From Nostoc sp. ATCC 53789 (GTDB lineage: Bacteria; Cyanobacteriota; Cyanobacteriia; Cyanobacteriales; Nostocaceae): DNA of 64,000 nucleotides. The position numbers and the translations under genes were made by a program. This document shows, in pieces, positions 26,267-35,147 of this stretch (its first letter is position 1; every line of letters starts with the position of its first letter). The DNA is taken from assembly GCF_009873495.1 (NCBI RefSeq), contig NZ_CP046703.1, positions 4,940,501-5,004,500 on the forward strand. Reading direction: 5' to 3'. The notes beneath the pieces are model-generated. The model did not search any database. It had not been told where the DNA came from and saw nothing but the letters and a program-made list of their open reading frames with translations.

Positions 26267-26470
26267 AAAAAAATCAAGAGTTGATGTAGGATCTCTATCC
26301 TACACCTGCTAGATCAAGTTAGTCTTGACCAACTAAGGGACTTCCAAATAAAAAAATATCCCAAAACTGACGCAAAAATCCTCTCTATTTCTCTTCTCTC
26401 TGTGTTCTCTGCGTCTCTGTGGTTCGTTTATTTGGATAATTTATTTCTTGGAAGTCCCAAAGACAGGGAA

Positions 26471-26824
26471 TTAACCGAAGGTTGTGCCGTTCCAGCCCCA
26501 CATTGCACCCTTAGCGTCTGCAAACTCGATGTAAATCCGATTTTTCGGTACACCTAGAGTTTGGTTAATCTGCTGGCAAAAGTCTTGACTCATCGCTGCG
26601 GTTTGATCTGGCTTCATTGTGCCAATGCTCTTAATTTCAATGTAGCAAACCGGTTCTGCATTTCCCGCAAAAGTCATAGGAATTCCCGGCTCAAAAGCAG
26701 TCATTACATAAGATTCTGGTTTTCCCAAATGTTTTGCTAACTTGGCAGATAGGTTTAAAAGCATTGACTCAATTTCAGCTTTTTGAGGAGCAGACACAGA
26801 AGTTTGCACTTTAATTAATGGCAT
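26471..26824 (-). CDS. MIF-like tautomerase family protein
   Basis: 117 residues, the length of macrophage migration inhibitory factor and D-dopachrome tautomerase. The catalytic N-terminal Pro follows Met ('MPLIKVQTSVS'). 'ESYVMTAFEPGIPMTFAGNAEPVCYIEIKSIG' and 'QQINQTLGVPKNRIYIEFADAKGAMWGWNGTTFG' match the MIF fold and C-terminal region. Cyanobacterial MIF homologues show tautomerase activity in vitro, with unknown physiological substrate. It is followed on the same strand by intergenic repeats, preceded by cobM. Confidence 0.88.
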   Translation of the reverse strand: MPLIKVQTSVSAPQKAEIESMLLNLSAKLAKHLGKPESYVMTAFEPGIPMTFAGNAEPVCYIEIKSIGTMKPDQTAAMSQDFCQQINQTLGVPKNRIYIEFADAKGAMWGWNGTTFG

Positions 26825-26904
26825 AGTACCGAATTAGAAATTAGGATTTTATTCACACTGTTAAGTTTACCGAACCGTAGACCAGATAAGGGGAACAAGA
26901 GAAA

Positions 26905-26967
26905 CAAGGGGCAGTTTTCCCAATTCCTAATTCCCAATGACCCATGCCCCATGCCCAATTCCCAACA
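26905..26967. repeat. CCCAATTCCC-type intergenic low-complexity repeat
   Basis: Repeated units of the CCCAATGACCC and CCCATGCCC type immediately downstream of cobM's stop, the same family as the repeat inside menD. Confidence 0.6.
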
Positions 26968-26968
26968 T

Positions 26969-27793
26969 TTAGTTATGAGATGAGCGAAACAGGCGATCAT
27001 ATTCGGGATGATATAAACGCGATCGCCCTTTTGTTGTTGAGAGGGCTGGACTGATTATATAAAGTGTGGTGCGAATTAATTCTTCTTGATGAGTACATTC
27101 CGCCATTTCATTCAGAGGGACAACCCTGATTTTTTCATCAGGCCATCCGATGCGAAAGCAAATTGCAATGGGGGTTTCAGCCGGATAGTGTTCGAGTAGT
27201 TTAGCTTGGGCATTTTCGACATGACGCGCACTGAGATATAAGCAGAGGCTAGCCTGATGTGCTGCCAGAGACGCTAATTCTTCAGTTGCGGGGACTTCTG
27301 TACGTCCACTGATGCGGGTCAAAATGATGGTTTGGACTAAACCGGGGACAGTTAGTTCTACTTTGAGTTTGGCAGCAGCAGCTTGAAAAGCGCTGATACC
27401 AGGTATGACTTCAAAAGGAATATTTGCCTCTGCGAGGAGGTGCATTTGCTCGTGGATGGCGCTGTAGAGACTAGGATCGCCAGAATGGAGACGGACTAGA
27501 GATTTTTGCTGCGATCGCACCCTATCGATCATAATCGGCAAAATCTCTTCTAAAGTCTGATTCGCAGTTCTAATTATCTCCGCATCTTTTCGGCAAAGTT
27601 CTAAAATCTGTTCGGGTATTAGAGAATCAGCAAATAAAATCACATCAGCAACAGCGAGTAGTTTCTGCGCCTTCACCGTCAATAAATCCGGATCTCCAGG
27701 GCCTGCTCCGACAATATACACAGATGGTTCTATGGCATATAGCGTTTTTTTATAACTCAGGTTTTCTGTATATTCACTTTTAAAAGAACCCAC
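26969..27793 (-). CDS. cobM: Precorrin-4 C11-methyltransferase
   Basis: 274 residues, of the SAM-dependent tetrapyrrole methylase fold. 'VYIVGAGPGDPDLLTVKAQKLL', 'VRLHSGDPSLYSAIHEQ', 'FEVIPGISAFQAAAAKLKVELTVPGLVQTIILTRISGR' and 'RIGWPDE' follow CobM/CbiF in order. It methylates C11 in cobalamin (B12) synthesis. The start taken is GTG 27793. The first 22 residues ahead of 'IEPSVYIVGAG' are not family-conserved, so the true start may be internal. The gene is isolated from other cobalamin genes, as is common in cyanobacteria. Confidence 0.9.
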   Translation of the reverse strand: MGSFKSEYTENLSYKKTLYAIEPSVYIVGAGPGDPDLLTVKAQKLLAVADVILFADSLIPEQILELCRKDAEIIRTANQTLEEILPIMIDRVRSQQKSLVRLHSGDPSLYSAIHEQMHLLAEANIPFEVIPGISAFQAAAAKLKVELTVPGLVQTIILTRISGRTEVPATEELASLAAHQASLCLYLSARHVENAQAKLLEHYPAETPIAICFRIGWPDEKIRVVPLNEMAECTHQEELIRTTLYIISPALSTTKGRSRLYHPEYDRLFRSSHN

Positions 27794-27939
27794 GGCAATC
27801 CCTCAAAAAACTTTTTTGATATTTTCTCAGTATCTTTCCGGATTCACCCTCTTTCCCTAGTAGAGAGTAATGGTAGATGCACCCTGGTTAAGCCCTAGAA
27901 AATATTCTGGGGCATTTTTTATTTTTAGATATCGGGAAT

Positions 27940-28015
27940 TGGGAATTGGGCATTAGTTATTCTTTCTTCCTCTGCTTCCCCTGCCTCCCCTGCCCCCTCT
28001 GCCTCCCCTGCTCCC
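27940..28015. repeat. GGGAATTGGG / CTCCCCTGCC low-complexity repeats
   Basis: A short GAATTGGG row followed by a purine/pyrimidine-biased TCCCCTGCC row directly after the lgt stop codon. Same general type as at 38938-39103 and inside the WD40 gene. Confidence 0.6.
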
Positions 28016-28891
28016 TCATCCCCTCATCTCTCCATTCCCCTTGGGAGTAGGCACTACATCAGGTAAAGGGCGTTTGAGTAAGTAAAGCCAAGCTAATCCA
28101 ACTAATCCAAATAAAATTCCTAGACTGCTGACTACTTGTGCCATTCGTAATGGCCCCAGCATCAAGCTATCAGTACGGAAACCTTCAATCCACAAGCGTC
28201 CTAAGCTGTAGGCTGGCCAGTAAACTAAAAACAGAGTGCCTACCTTTAAACGTGGCTTACCGGATAAAGACCGGAAAAACAACGTTATGAGTAGCGTAAA
28301 GACCATTAAATCCCACAGAGATTCATACAAAAAGGTGGGATGGAAGTAATCGAAACTAGCATATTCTAAAGGACGATGGTCTGGTGGAATATACAGCTTC
28401 CAGGGTAAATCAGTAGGATCGCCAAAAGCTTCAGAATTAAAGAAATTGCCCCAACGTCCGATCGCCTGCCCTAAAATCAGCGAAGGTGCTACTAAATCTG
28501 CCAGTTGCCAGAAAGAAACCTGCTTGATTTTGGCAAAGATTAACGCAGCCAAAACGCCACCAATAATTGCTCCATGAATGGCAATACCACCTTCCCAGAT
28601 AGCAAAGATTTTTCCTGGAGTTGGGGCATATTTTGACCATTCAAAGAAAACATAATATAGCCGTGCGCCGGGAATTGCCCCAATCAACAACCAAAAAAAC
28701 AAATCGCCTAGCAACTCAGGATTAACATTACGGCGCTTTGCCAATTCTTGAGAAAGGATTACGCCAATTAAAACTGCTGTGGCAATCAATAAGCCATACC
28801 ATCGGATACTTAGTGGCCCTAATTTCACCAGAATAGGTCCTGGAGAAGTAAATTGAAACGCCAAGGGCAAGGTGGAAAAATCCAGTGCCAT
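28016..28891 (-). CDS. lgt: Prolipoprotein diacylglyceryl transferase
   Basis: 291 residues with about seven membrane segments. The Lgt signature appears as 'LILGQAIGRWGNFFNSEAFG', with conserved Arg and Asn/Glu, and other typical segments are 'IRWYGLLIATAVLIGV' and 'GGIAIHGAIIGGVLAALIFAKI' (the H/G/G region). 'HPTFLYESLWDL' carries another family motif. It moves diacylglycerol from phosphatidylglycerol to the Cys of prolipoproteins in the plasma membrane. The C-terminal 'PDVVPTPKGNGEMRG' tail ends in repeat-derived sequence. Confidence 0.95.
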   Translation of the reverse strand: MALDFSTLPLAFQFTSPGPILVKLGPLSIRWYGLLIATAVLIGVILSQELAKRRNVNPELLGDLFFWLLIGAIPGARLYYVFFEWSKYAPTPGKIFAIWEGGIAIHGAIIGGVLAALIFAKIKQVSFWQLADLVAPSLILGQAIGRWGNFFNSEAFGDPTDLPWKLYIPPDHRPLEYASFDYFHPTFLYESLWDLMVFTLLITLFFRSLSGKPRLKVGTLFLVYWPAYSLGRLWIEGFRTDSLMLGPLRMAQVVSSLGILFGLVGLAWLYLLKRPLPDVVPTPKGNGEMRG

Positions 28892-29154
28892 GAGAAATTA
28901 CCTAGAAAAGTTTGTTAACTACCCGCGCACTTTGCTAAGTACGGGGTTTTTTACATCTCGAATACTGAAACTACACTTAAAATCCAGCATCCATATTTAG
29001 GAGTCTAATTCCTAACGCCTAGTTGAGCATAACTTGTGTCACAAAAACAATTGAGTTTAGCATTCTTGCTCAGAGCGCAAGATGGTAGATTTGAGTAAGT
29101 TACACAAAAGAGTTTCGATATAATCACCTAAACAACTTTGATATATCTAAAATT

Positions 29155-29706
29155 GTGATTGCTATTTATCCTGGTAGCTTCGACCCCATCACCTTGGGAC
29201 ACCTTGACCTCATTCAGCGCGGTAGTCGCCTGTTTGAGCGGGTAATTGTCGCTGTACTGCGGAACCCGAACAAAACGCCACTTTTTAGCGTGCAGCAACG
29301 GTTAGAGCAGATCCGTCTTTCTACACAACATCTACCTAATGTAGAAGTAGACAGTTTTGATGGTCTTACCGTAAACTATGCCCAAATGCGACACGCACAA
29401 GTTTTGCTTCGGGGTTTACGGGCTGTGTCAGATTTTGAAGTGGAACTGCAAATGGCTCACACCAATAAAACTCTTTCTACCCAAATAGAAACAGTTTTTC
29501 TAGCAACCTCAAATGAGTATAGTTTTTTAAGTAGTAGTGTGGTAAGAGAGATTGCAAGGTTTGGCGGCTCTATCGATCATCTCGTTCCCCCACACATTGC
29601 CCTAGATATATACCAATGCTACAATCACAACTCTCCAATGTTGAACCCAATCTCAACGGAAGCAATCCCCCCCCTGAAGAATATGTCGGTGGAGAGGGAA
29701 GCATAG
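29155..29706 (+). CDS. coaD: Phosphopantetheine adenylyltransferase
   Basis: The core is about 160 residues ('MIAIYPGSFDPITLGHLDLIQRG' with the T/HxGH site; 'PNKTPLFSVQQRLEQI'; 'LLRGLRAVSDFEVELQMAHTNK'; 'YSFLSSSVVREIARFGG'). It makes dephospho-CoA from 4'-phosphopantetheine and ATP. The start is GTG 29155. The last ~25 residues (from 'NHNSPMLNPISTEA') are outside the family and overlap by 91 bp the start of the next gene in another frame, so the 3' end is shared coding sequence. Confidence 0.93.
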   Translation: MIAIYPGSFDPITLGHLDLIQRGSRLFERVIVAVLRNPNKTPLFSVQQRLEQIRLSTQHLPNVEVDSFDGLTVNYAQMRHAQVLLRGLRAVSDFEVELQMAHTNKTLSTQIETVFLATSNEYSFLSSSVVREIARFGGSIDHLVPPHIALDIYQCYNHNSPMLNPISTEAIPPLKNMSVEREA

Positions 29707-30284
29707 ATATTCAGCAGGAACTCAACCGCCTAGAGGAAATAGTTCTCTCTAGTCTTAGGATTCCTCTGACGGGACGCACTCTCATAGATGAAGAAAAGCT
29801 GCTGGAACAGCTTGATTACATCCGGCTTGCTTTACCATCGCTTTTTCAAGAAGCAGCAGCCATCCTTAACCAAAAGGATGAAATTCTGCTAGAAGCGGAA
29901 GAGTATGGACAGCAGGTTGTTGATGCCGCGCAAGCGAAAAGAGCGCAAATCTTAGCTGAAAGCGATATTATTCAACAGGCTGAACAAGAAGCTGAACAAC
30001 TGCGGCGACAAGTGCAACAAGAGTGTGAGGGAATAATGCAAGAAACCCTCGCCGAGATTGAGCGCAAGCGGTATGCTTGTCAGCAAGAGTTAGAGCAAAT
30101 GAGGCAAACTGCGATCGCTCAGGCTCAAGATATTGAAGATGGTGCCGATCAATATGCTGATGGCATTTTGGGCAATATCGAACAGGATCTCAAAGATATG
30201 TTGCGAATTGTCACCAACGGACGACAACAATTGCAAATTGATAACCTCACTCAGCGCAATTCACCTCCCGGTAAAAAAAGATAG
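29616..30284 (+). CDS. Coiled-coil protein, DivIVA/ATP-synthase-b-like, overlapping coaD
   Basis: 222 residues. After a flexible N-terminal 35, a predominantly helical Glu/Gln/Arg/Ala-rich body (about 60-205) reads as one long coiled coil ('EEYGQQVVDAAQAKRAQILAESDIIQQAEQEAEQLRRQVQQE'). It has the look of DivIVA-like or F0-b-like proteins, without a membrane anchor. It begins 91 bp inside coaD, so the two are co-transcribed and probably translationally coupled. An association with coaD is, as I recall, common in cyanobacteria. The function is unknown. A hairpin terminator follows 30 bp after its stop. Confidence 0.7.
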   Translation: MLQSQLSNVEPNLNGSNPPPEEYVGGEGSIDIQQELNRLEEIVLSSLRIPLTGRTLIDEEKLLEQLDYIRLALPSLFQEAAAILNQKDEILLEAEEYGQQVVDAAQAKRAQILAESDIIQQAEQEAEQLRRQVQQECEGIMQETLAEIERKRYACQQELEQMRQTAIAQAQDIEDGADQYADGILGNIEQDLKDMLRIVTNGRQQLQIDNLTQRNSPPGKKR

Positions 30285-30316
30285 AGGTTCTAACAAGAGA
30301 TGAGGAAAAATTCTAA

Positions 30317-30352
30317 GTTGGGTTTCGCTATTGCTTAACCCAACAATTTTTG
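30317..30352 (+). terminator. Terminator of the coaD operon
   Basis: Stem GTTGGGTT / AACCCAAC with a 12-nt loop, followed by AATTTTTG. Confidence 0.65.
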
Positions 30353-30423
30353 CAATTCTCACAAATCAAATATGATTGCTATATTTATGTTTAAAATTCA
30401 TCAAAAATGCAATTAATACCTGA

Positions 30424-31770
30424 TTACAGGGTGTAAGTAAAATCTTCTACCAGCATACCGGGAACTAAACTACCTCCTAGTTGGCGACTATCATAAGTGC
30501 CTACTTCGGGAATAAATTCTTGAAAATTAGTCAAATCTACTAGGTTTTCTCCCCAGAAGCGATAGAGACTTTCATCAAAACGTAAGTTTTCAATGGGAGC
30601 AATAATTTCTCCGTTTTCCACCCAAAAACAAGCATAACGGGTCATCCCTGTGATTCTACCAGTTTGGCGATCGCTCCAATTTAAGTAATGCAAATTTGAT
30701 AGATACAATCCTGTATCCAATCTCGGAAGAATCTGCTCAAATACTAAATTTCCGGGACTGATTTCTGGCGCACGGAGAGTCTCTGAACCATTAGCACCAT
30801 TGGCAGTTTTTTGATATTCCTTAGCAGTGCGAGAATTAACCAGAGTGTTTACCAAACGTCCTTTTTCTATTACAGGTAACTCCGGTGCTGCCATTTCTCC
30901 CAATTCATTAAATCGGGGTACTAATCCGCGCTGAAAGTTTTCTTTCAAACTAAATGCTGGCGAAAGTTGTTTTTCTTGACGCGATAAAGCAGCTAAAGCA
31001 CTATTTCCTTGTTGGATATCAGCTTCGCTGATAGCTCCCCAAGAAAGCATGACTAATAAATCTGCAACAGCAGCAGGTGCAAAATAAGTTTTGTATTGTC
31101 CTCGTGGCAGTTCTTTACATGGACGAGCAAGCAATTCGAGTTGTTTTTTAGCTTCGCTGATTTTGGCTATATAAGCAGATTTATTCCAATCACTTCCTGC
31201 AAATGTGCCCTTAACTGCTTGCCCAGAAGCGGAAAATAGAGAATAATCTAAGGTAAAAGAATCAGTAGCAAACCAGTGTTTTTGACCACTGGAATCACCA
31301 TAACCTTTAATTACTATTCCTCCAGCATATATACCAGTAAAATCTAATTCATTAACTTGTTCTAATACACTTGATACTACTGCTTCTTCTGCCAACAAAT
31401 CCCCAGAATGTACTTCACGACTGGTATTAGTTTCTGATGGTAAAACTAGATATGGATCGATGGGTAATAGAATAAGTTCGTCGCGTAATTCCTGCAAAGC
31501 GGAATATGCTAATTGCCAGTCTAGCTCCCAATTTCCAGTAAAGGGAAACTGCCTAACACTACTGCGTTGATCTGCCATCAGAGTCAGTTCGATCCACCCA
31601 TCAGCAACACAACCAGTTTGTCGCACTTTCGCATGGTTAAAACGAGTGAATTGACTTCTTTCACTACTGAGTTTGACGGTGAATTGTTCATTTTCTGCTT
31701 TTTTTATCAGCAGAGTTTCAATCAGTCGATTAAAGCTGACTTCTAACGCAGATAATTCCTCAATTTTCAT
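30424..31770 (-). CDS. TldE/PmbA family protein (inactive partner of a TldD/TldE metalloprotease)
   Basis: 448 residues, family length. N-terminal TldD/PmbA domain ('FTVKLSSERSQFTRFNHAKVRQTG'), central and C-terminal domains ('VIEKGRLVNTLVNSRTAKEYQKTANGANGSETLRAPEISPGNLVFEQ', 'TGRITGMTRYACFWVENGEIIAPIENLRFDESLYRFWGENLVDL'). It lacks the HExxxH zinc motif that the upstream partner has, as expected of TldE. The TldD-TldE heterodimer degrades unfolded peptides and matures some ribosomal peptides. It lies 250 bp downstream of tldD on the same strand, separated by repeats. Confidence 0.88.
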   Translation of the reverse strand: MKIEELSALEVSFNRLIETLLIKKAENEQFTVKLSSERSQFTRFNHAKVRQTGCVADGWIELTLMADQRSSVRQFPFTGNWELDWQLAYSALQELRDELILLPIDPYLVLPSETNTSREVHSGDLLAEEAVVSSVLEQVNELDFTGIYAGGIVIKGYGDSSGQKHWFATDSFTLDYSLFSASGQAVKGTFAGSDWNKSAYIAKISEAKKQLELLARPCKELPRGQYKTYFAPAAVADLLVMLSWGAISEADIQQGNSALAALSRQEKQLSPAFSLKENFQRGLVPRFNELGEMAAPELPVIEKGRLVNTLVNSRTAKEYQKTANGANGSETLRAPEISPGNLVFEQILPRLDTGLYLSNLHYLNWSDRQTGRITGMTRYACFWVENGEIIAPIENLRFDESLYRFWGENLVDLTNFQEFIPEVGTYDSRQLGGSLVPGMLVEDFTYTL

Positions 31771-31885
31771 GGATATTAAATATTAATAGGGAATAAGCCG
31801 GGGGAAAATTAGGAATTAAGAGTTAGGAGTTGAAGAGTTTTTGAACTCAAAACTCATAAGTAGCTAGGCGTAAATAAATTAAAGC

Positions 31886-31950
31886 TTGTAGTAAGGACTT
31901 TAGTCCTCATCATAATTGTTCTGAGCGATAAATCGCTCACTACGAACTAG
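31886..31950. repeat. Dispersed palindromic repeat GGACTTTAGTCC ... GAGCGATAAATCGCTC
   Basis: Two small perfect palindromes, AAGGACTTTAGTCCTC and GAGCGATAAATCGCTC, sit 10-20 bp apart between tldD and tldE. The second shares CGATAAATCG with the inverted repeat at 23251-23315. Dispersed copies are typical of Nostoc-type gaps. Confidence 0.6.
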
Positions 31951-32020
31951 AATTTTATTTTATATTTAATTATGCCTAACTACTTAAGTACCAACTATTG
32001 ACTCCTAACTCTTAACTTTT

Positions 32021-33460
32021 TCAACTTCCTCCACCAAAAACTTCGACATTAGCAAATACACAAACAGGGGAACCATGTCCTACCCAAATGGCCTGATTTG
32101 GTTCTCCTTTACCACAATAAGGAGTACCATACATTTGCCAGTTTTCAGCATTTCCTACTTGGATTAAGCTATGCCAAAATTCTGGTGTTGTGGCGCGATA
32201 GTTGGGATTGCGGAGGGTTTTAGTGAGTTTACCATTTTCAATTAATTTAGCGTACTCACAACCAAATTGGAATTTGTAACGGCGATCGTCAATTGACCAA
32301 GATCGGTTAGATTCCATGTAAACGCCGTGTTCTATGCCGCTAATAATGTCTTCAAAGCTAGCGTTTAGAGGCTCTAAATTCAAGTTACCCATGCGATCGA
32401 TCGCTGGTCGATTCCATGAAGAAGCACGCGCACAGGCTACTCCTGATACACCTGCTCTAGCTTGACTCTCTAGACTGCCCAAACCCCGTTGAAGTACTCC
32501 TTCTTTGACCAAATATTCCCGCGTCGCTACAGCACCCGTATCATCAAAGCCATAGCTAGCAAATTCACCAGCCACGGTGGGATCAAAGGTAATGTTCATC
32601 AGTGGCGAACCATATACTAGGTTGCCAAAATCACTTTTATTAACGAAGCTGCCCCCAGCATAGTTACGCTCATCCCCCAAAATTCGGTCAATTTCTAGGG
32701 GATGCCCGACACTTTCATGGATTTGCAGCATCATTTGATCTGGGGCTAAAACTAAATTGGTACGGGTAGTTGGGCACTCTTCTGCTGTCAAGAGTTCTAC
32801 TGCTTGTTCGCCAATTTTCCGCACCCGATGCCATAAGTTTTCTTGTTTTAATAGTTCAAGTCCGCCTTGGTAACAGTTTGCTTGCGAACCATTATTGCTG
32901 CGCTGCTGTACTATTGACCCATCTTGGGCGGTAGCTCCGTAATGAGTAGCTATAGATAGAATTTTTTGATAAACTTCTGAGCCATTACTGCTAACAAACC
33001 AAGACTCTCTCTCAATGGTGCTAGCACCGGCTATGGTTTGCACAATCTTGTCGTCAACTTTCAGCGTTTGGCAAATACGAACCAGCAAATCGTTGATTTC
33101 TCCTGGACTCAAAGCATCAAAAGGTTCAAGGAATGGAGATTTATATTCACCAACGACTTTAGGGCGCTCACTTTCACGAAAGGGATGTATCCACCATTCA
33201 CTGGCTGCTACTGCCTGTTTATAGGCTGTTTGGGCAGCAGCTTGTAATGAAGACAGTTCCAGAGAGTTAGTGGCTGCATAACCCAGACAGCCGTTGACCA
33301 AAACTTCCAGCATGGCTCCAATAGTAAAGGATTTGCCATTTGCCTGGGGTAAGCCGTCACGGACTGAACGGCTTGTAGAAGTCTCCTTTACGGCTCTGAT
33401 ACCGATCCAATCAGCAGGAATGTCGAAACTAGCGATCGCTTTCTTAAGTTCAGACCACAT
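32021..33460 (-). CDS. tldD: TldD family zinc metalloprotease subunit
   Basis: 479 residues. The zinc-site motif HExxxH is present as 'MMLQIHESVGHPLEIDRILGDERNYAGGSF'. 'GSPLMNITFDPTVAGEFASYGFDDTGAVATREYLVKEGVLQRGLGS' and 'GVYMESNRSWSIDDRRYKFQFGCEYAKLIENGKL' are typical TldD blocks. It forms the active partner of the TldE protein encoded downstream. A row of GGAATTGGGAA repeats lies between its start and cysS. Confidence 0.92.
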   Translation of the reverse strand: MWSELKKAIASFDIPADWIGIRAVKETSTSRSVRDGLPQANGKSFTIGAMLEVLVNGCLGYAATNSLELSSLQAAAQTAYKQAVAASEWWIHPFRESERPKVVGEYKSPFLEPFDALSPGEINDLLVRICQTLKVDDKIVQTIAGASTIERESWFVSSNGSEVYQKILSIATHYGATAQDGSIVQQRSNNGSQANCYQGGLELLKQENLWHRVRKIGEQAVELLTAEECPTTRTNLVLAPDQMMLQIHESVGHPLEIDRILGDERNYAGGSFVNKSDFGNLVYGSPLMNITFDPTVAGEFASYGFDDTGAVATREYLVKEGVLQRGLGSLESQARAGVSGVACARASSWNRPAIDRMGNLNLEPLNASFEDIISGIEHGVYMESNRSWSIDDRRYKFQFGCEYAKLIENGKLTKTLRNPNYRATTPEFWHSLIQVGNAENWQMYGTPYCGKGEPNQAIWVGHGSPVCVFANVEVFGGGS

Positions 33461-33467
33461 AATTTAA

Positions 33468-33545
33468 GGAATTGGGAATTGGGAATTGGGAATTGGAAAT
33501 GGGGAATTGGGAATAGAGAATGGGGAAGAATTAAATTCCTACTTC
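33468..33545. repeat. GGGAATTGGGAATT tandem repeat
   Basis: Several perfect GGGAATT units followed by degenerate ones, filling the short gap between tldD and cysS. Confidence 0.7.
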
Positions 33546-33555
33546 CCAGTCTCCT

Positions 33556-35010
33556 TTAATTCCGATGCCAGCGTGTGCCATCACGGCTATCAATTAGCGT
33601 AATACCTTCTGCTTGGAGTTCGTCACGAATGCGATCGCTTTCGGCAAAATTTTTGCCTTGACGCGCTTCTTGCCTTTGCTGAATTTTCGCTTCAATTTCC
33701 GCATCGCTTAAACCATTATTCTTGTCAGTTTCTGCTTCTATCTCGGCTTCTAAACCCAAAACTCCAGCCAATGTGACAAGAGTTTGCCATTGATGCTTTA
33801 ACTTATCTGGAGATGTTTCGGTTTTGCCTTCATGAACAAGAATATGCCCCTCACGGCGCAGTTCTTTGGCTAATTCAAAGAGTACTGTTAATCCACCAGG
33901 AAAATTAAAGTCGTTATTCACAATTTCTTGAAAACGCTCAACATCTGAATTTTCGATTGGGGAATTTTCCCCCTTTTCTAGTTCCCAACCTAGTTTTTTG
34001 CCGTATTGGTAGCCGAAAAGTAAACCTTCTTTAATGGTGTGCCAACCGTTGGTTGCTGCGGCGATCGCTTCGTCGGTAAAATCTATGGGTGTACGATATT
34101 GAGCAGTTAGCACGAATAAGCGCACTGCCATCGGGTCAACTCCTCGATCCAGTAAGTCTCTAATAGTGGTAAAGTTGCCCAAAGATTTGGACATTTTTTC
34201 ACCATCTACCTTCACCATGCCGTTATGCAACCAGTAACGCGCTAAGGGTTTTCCTGTTACAGCCTCAGATTGGGCAATTTCGTTTTCGTGGTGAGGAAAA
34301 ATTAAGTCAGCACCACCAGCATGAATATCGATGGTATCACCCAAGCGATCGCGCACCATTGCCGAGCATTCTATATGCCACCCCGGACGACCTGCGCCCC
34401 AAGCTGATTCCCAAGCGGGTTCTCCCGGTTTTGCTGCTTTCCACAAGGCAAAATCGAAGGGGTCTTTCTTTTTTTGGTACTCTGGATCTTCTACGTTGAC
34501 GCGATCGCTTTTCCCGGCTTGCATATCTTCTAACTTGCGTCCCGAAAGCTTGCCATACTCAGCAAACTGCCGGACTGCATAATACACATCGCCGTCAGCA
34601 GGGTAAGCAAAACCTTTATTTTCCAACTCATGAATTAATCGTTGGATGCCATTCATCGTGTGGGTAGCACGGGGATATTCATCGGCTTCCTTGATTCCTA
34701 ACCGCGCCATATCCTCAAAATATGCTTTGATAAAGCGATCGGCCACAGCTTCCATTGATGAATTTTCAACACGGGCTCGATTGAGAATCTTGTCATCAAT
34801 ATCAGTAAAATTTTGGATATATCGGACTTCATAACCGATAAACTGGAGGTATCGGCGGATTACATCCCAAACAATGCAAGCTCTAGCATGACCCAAATGG
34901 CAGTAGTCGTACACCGTCACGCCGCAGTAATACATCTTAACCTTGCCTGGTTCGACTGTTTCAAACGGTTCTTGACGACGGGTGAGGGTATTGTAGAGTG
35001 TTAGGGTCAT
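33556..35010 (-). CDS. cysS: Cysteinyl-tRNA synthetase
   Basis: 484 residues from the chosen start. Class I signature: HIGH-like 'CGVTVYDYCHLGHARACIVWDVI', zinc-binding Cys/His in 'GWHIECSAMVRD' and 'FPHHENEIAQSEA', and KMSKS in 'VDGEKMSKSLGNF'. C-terminal anticodon-binding part ends 'GKNFAESDRIRDELQAEGITLIDSRDGTRWHR'. It charges tRNA-Cys. A frame continues 23 codons upstream, but ATG 35010 ('MTLTLYNTLTRR') matches the family start. Divergent from the CobW gene. Confidence 0.95.
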   Translation of the reverse strand: MTLTLYNTLTRRQEPFETVEPGKVKMYYCGVTVYDYCHLGHARACIVWDVIRRYLQFIGYEVRYIQNFTDIDDKILNRARVENSSMEAVADRFIKAYFEDMARLGIKEADEYPRATHTMNGIQRLIHELENKGFAYPADGDVYYAVRQFAEYGKLSGRKLEDMQAGKSDRVNVEDPEYQKKKDPFDFALWKAAKPGEPAWESAWGAGRPGWHIECSAMVRDRLGDTIDIHAGGADLIFPHHENEIAQSEAVTGKPLARYWLHNGMVKVDGEKMSKSLGNFTTIRDLLDRGVDPMAVRLFVLTAQYRTPIDFTDEAIAAATNGWHTIKEGLLFGYQYGKKLGWELEKGENSPIENSDVERFQEIVNNDFNFPGGLTVLFELAKELRREGHILVHEGKTETSPDKLKHQWQTLVTLAGVLGLEAEIEAETDKNNGLSDAEIEAKIQQRQEARQGKNFAESDRIRDELQAEGITLIDSRDGTRWHRN

Positions 35011-35147
35011 AACAGAGTAATGCTGAAATAAGGAGATACGTAATAATAGGGTAAAGCAGCTGGGATGACAGTCCAGCATCCCTATGCTAGTGTTTTCTGG
35101 ACTATCTGCGCTACATTACTATTTTTTGACTATTTGATAACAGCGCT

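Noticed and set aside
27890..27925. Hairpin with T run between cobM and lgt
   Set aside because: The T run follows on the plus strand, whereas both genes read on the minus strand, so it does not fit a terminator for them.
28921..28955. CCCG...CGGGG hairpin with T run upstream of lgt
   Set aside because: It points away from any plus-strand gene that it could terminate; could be an attenuator but I have no support.
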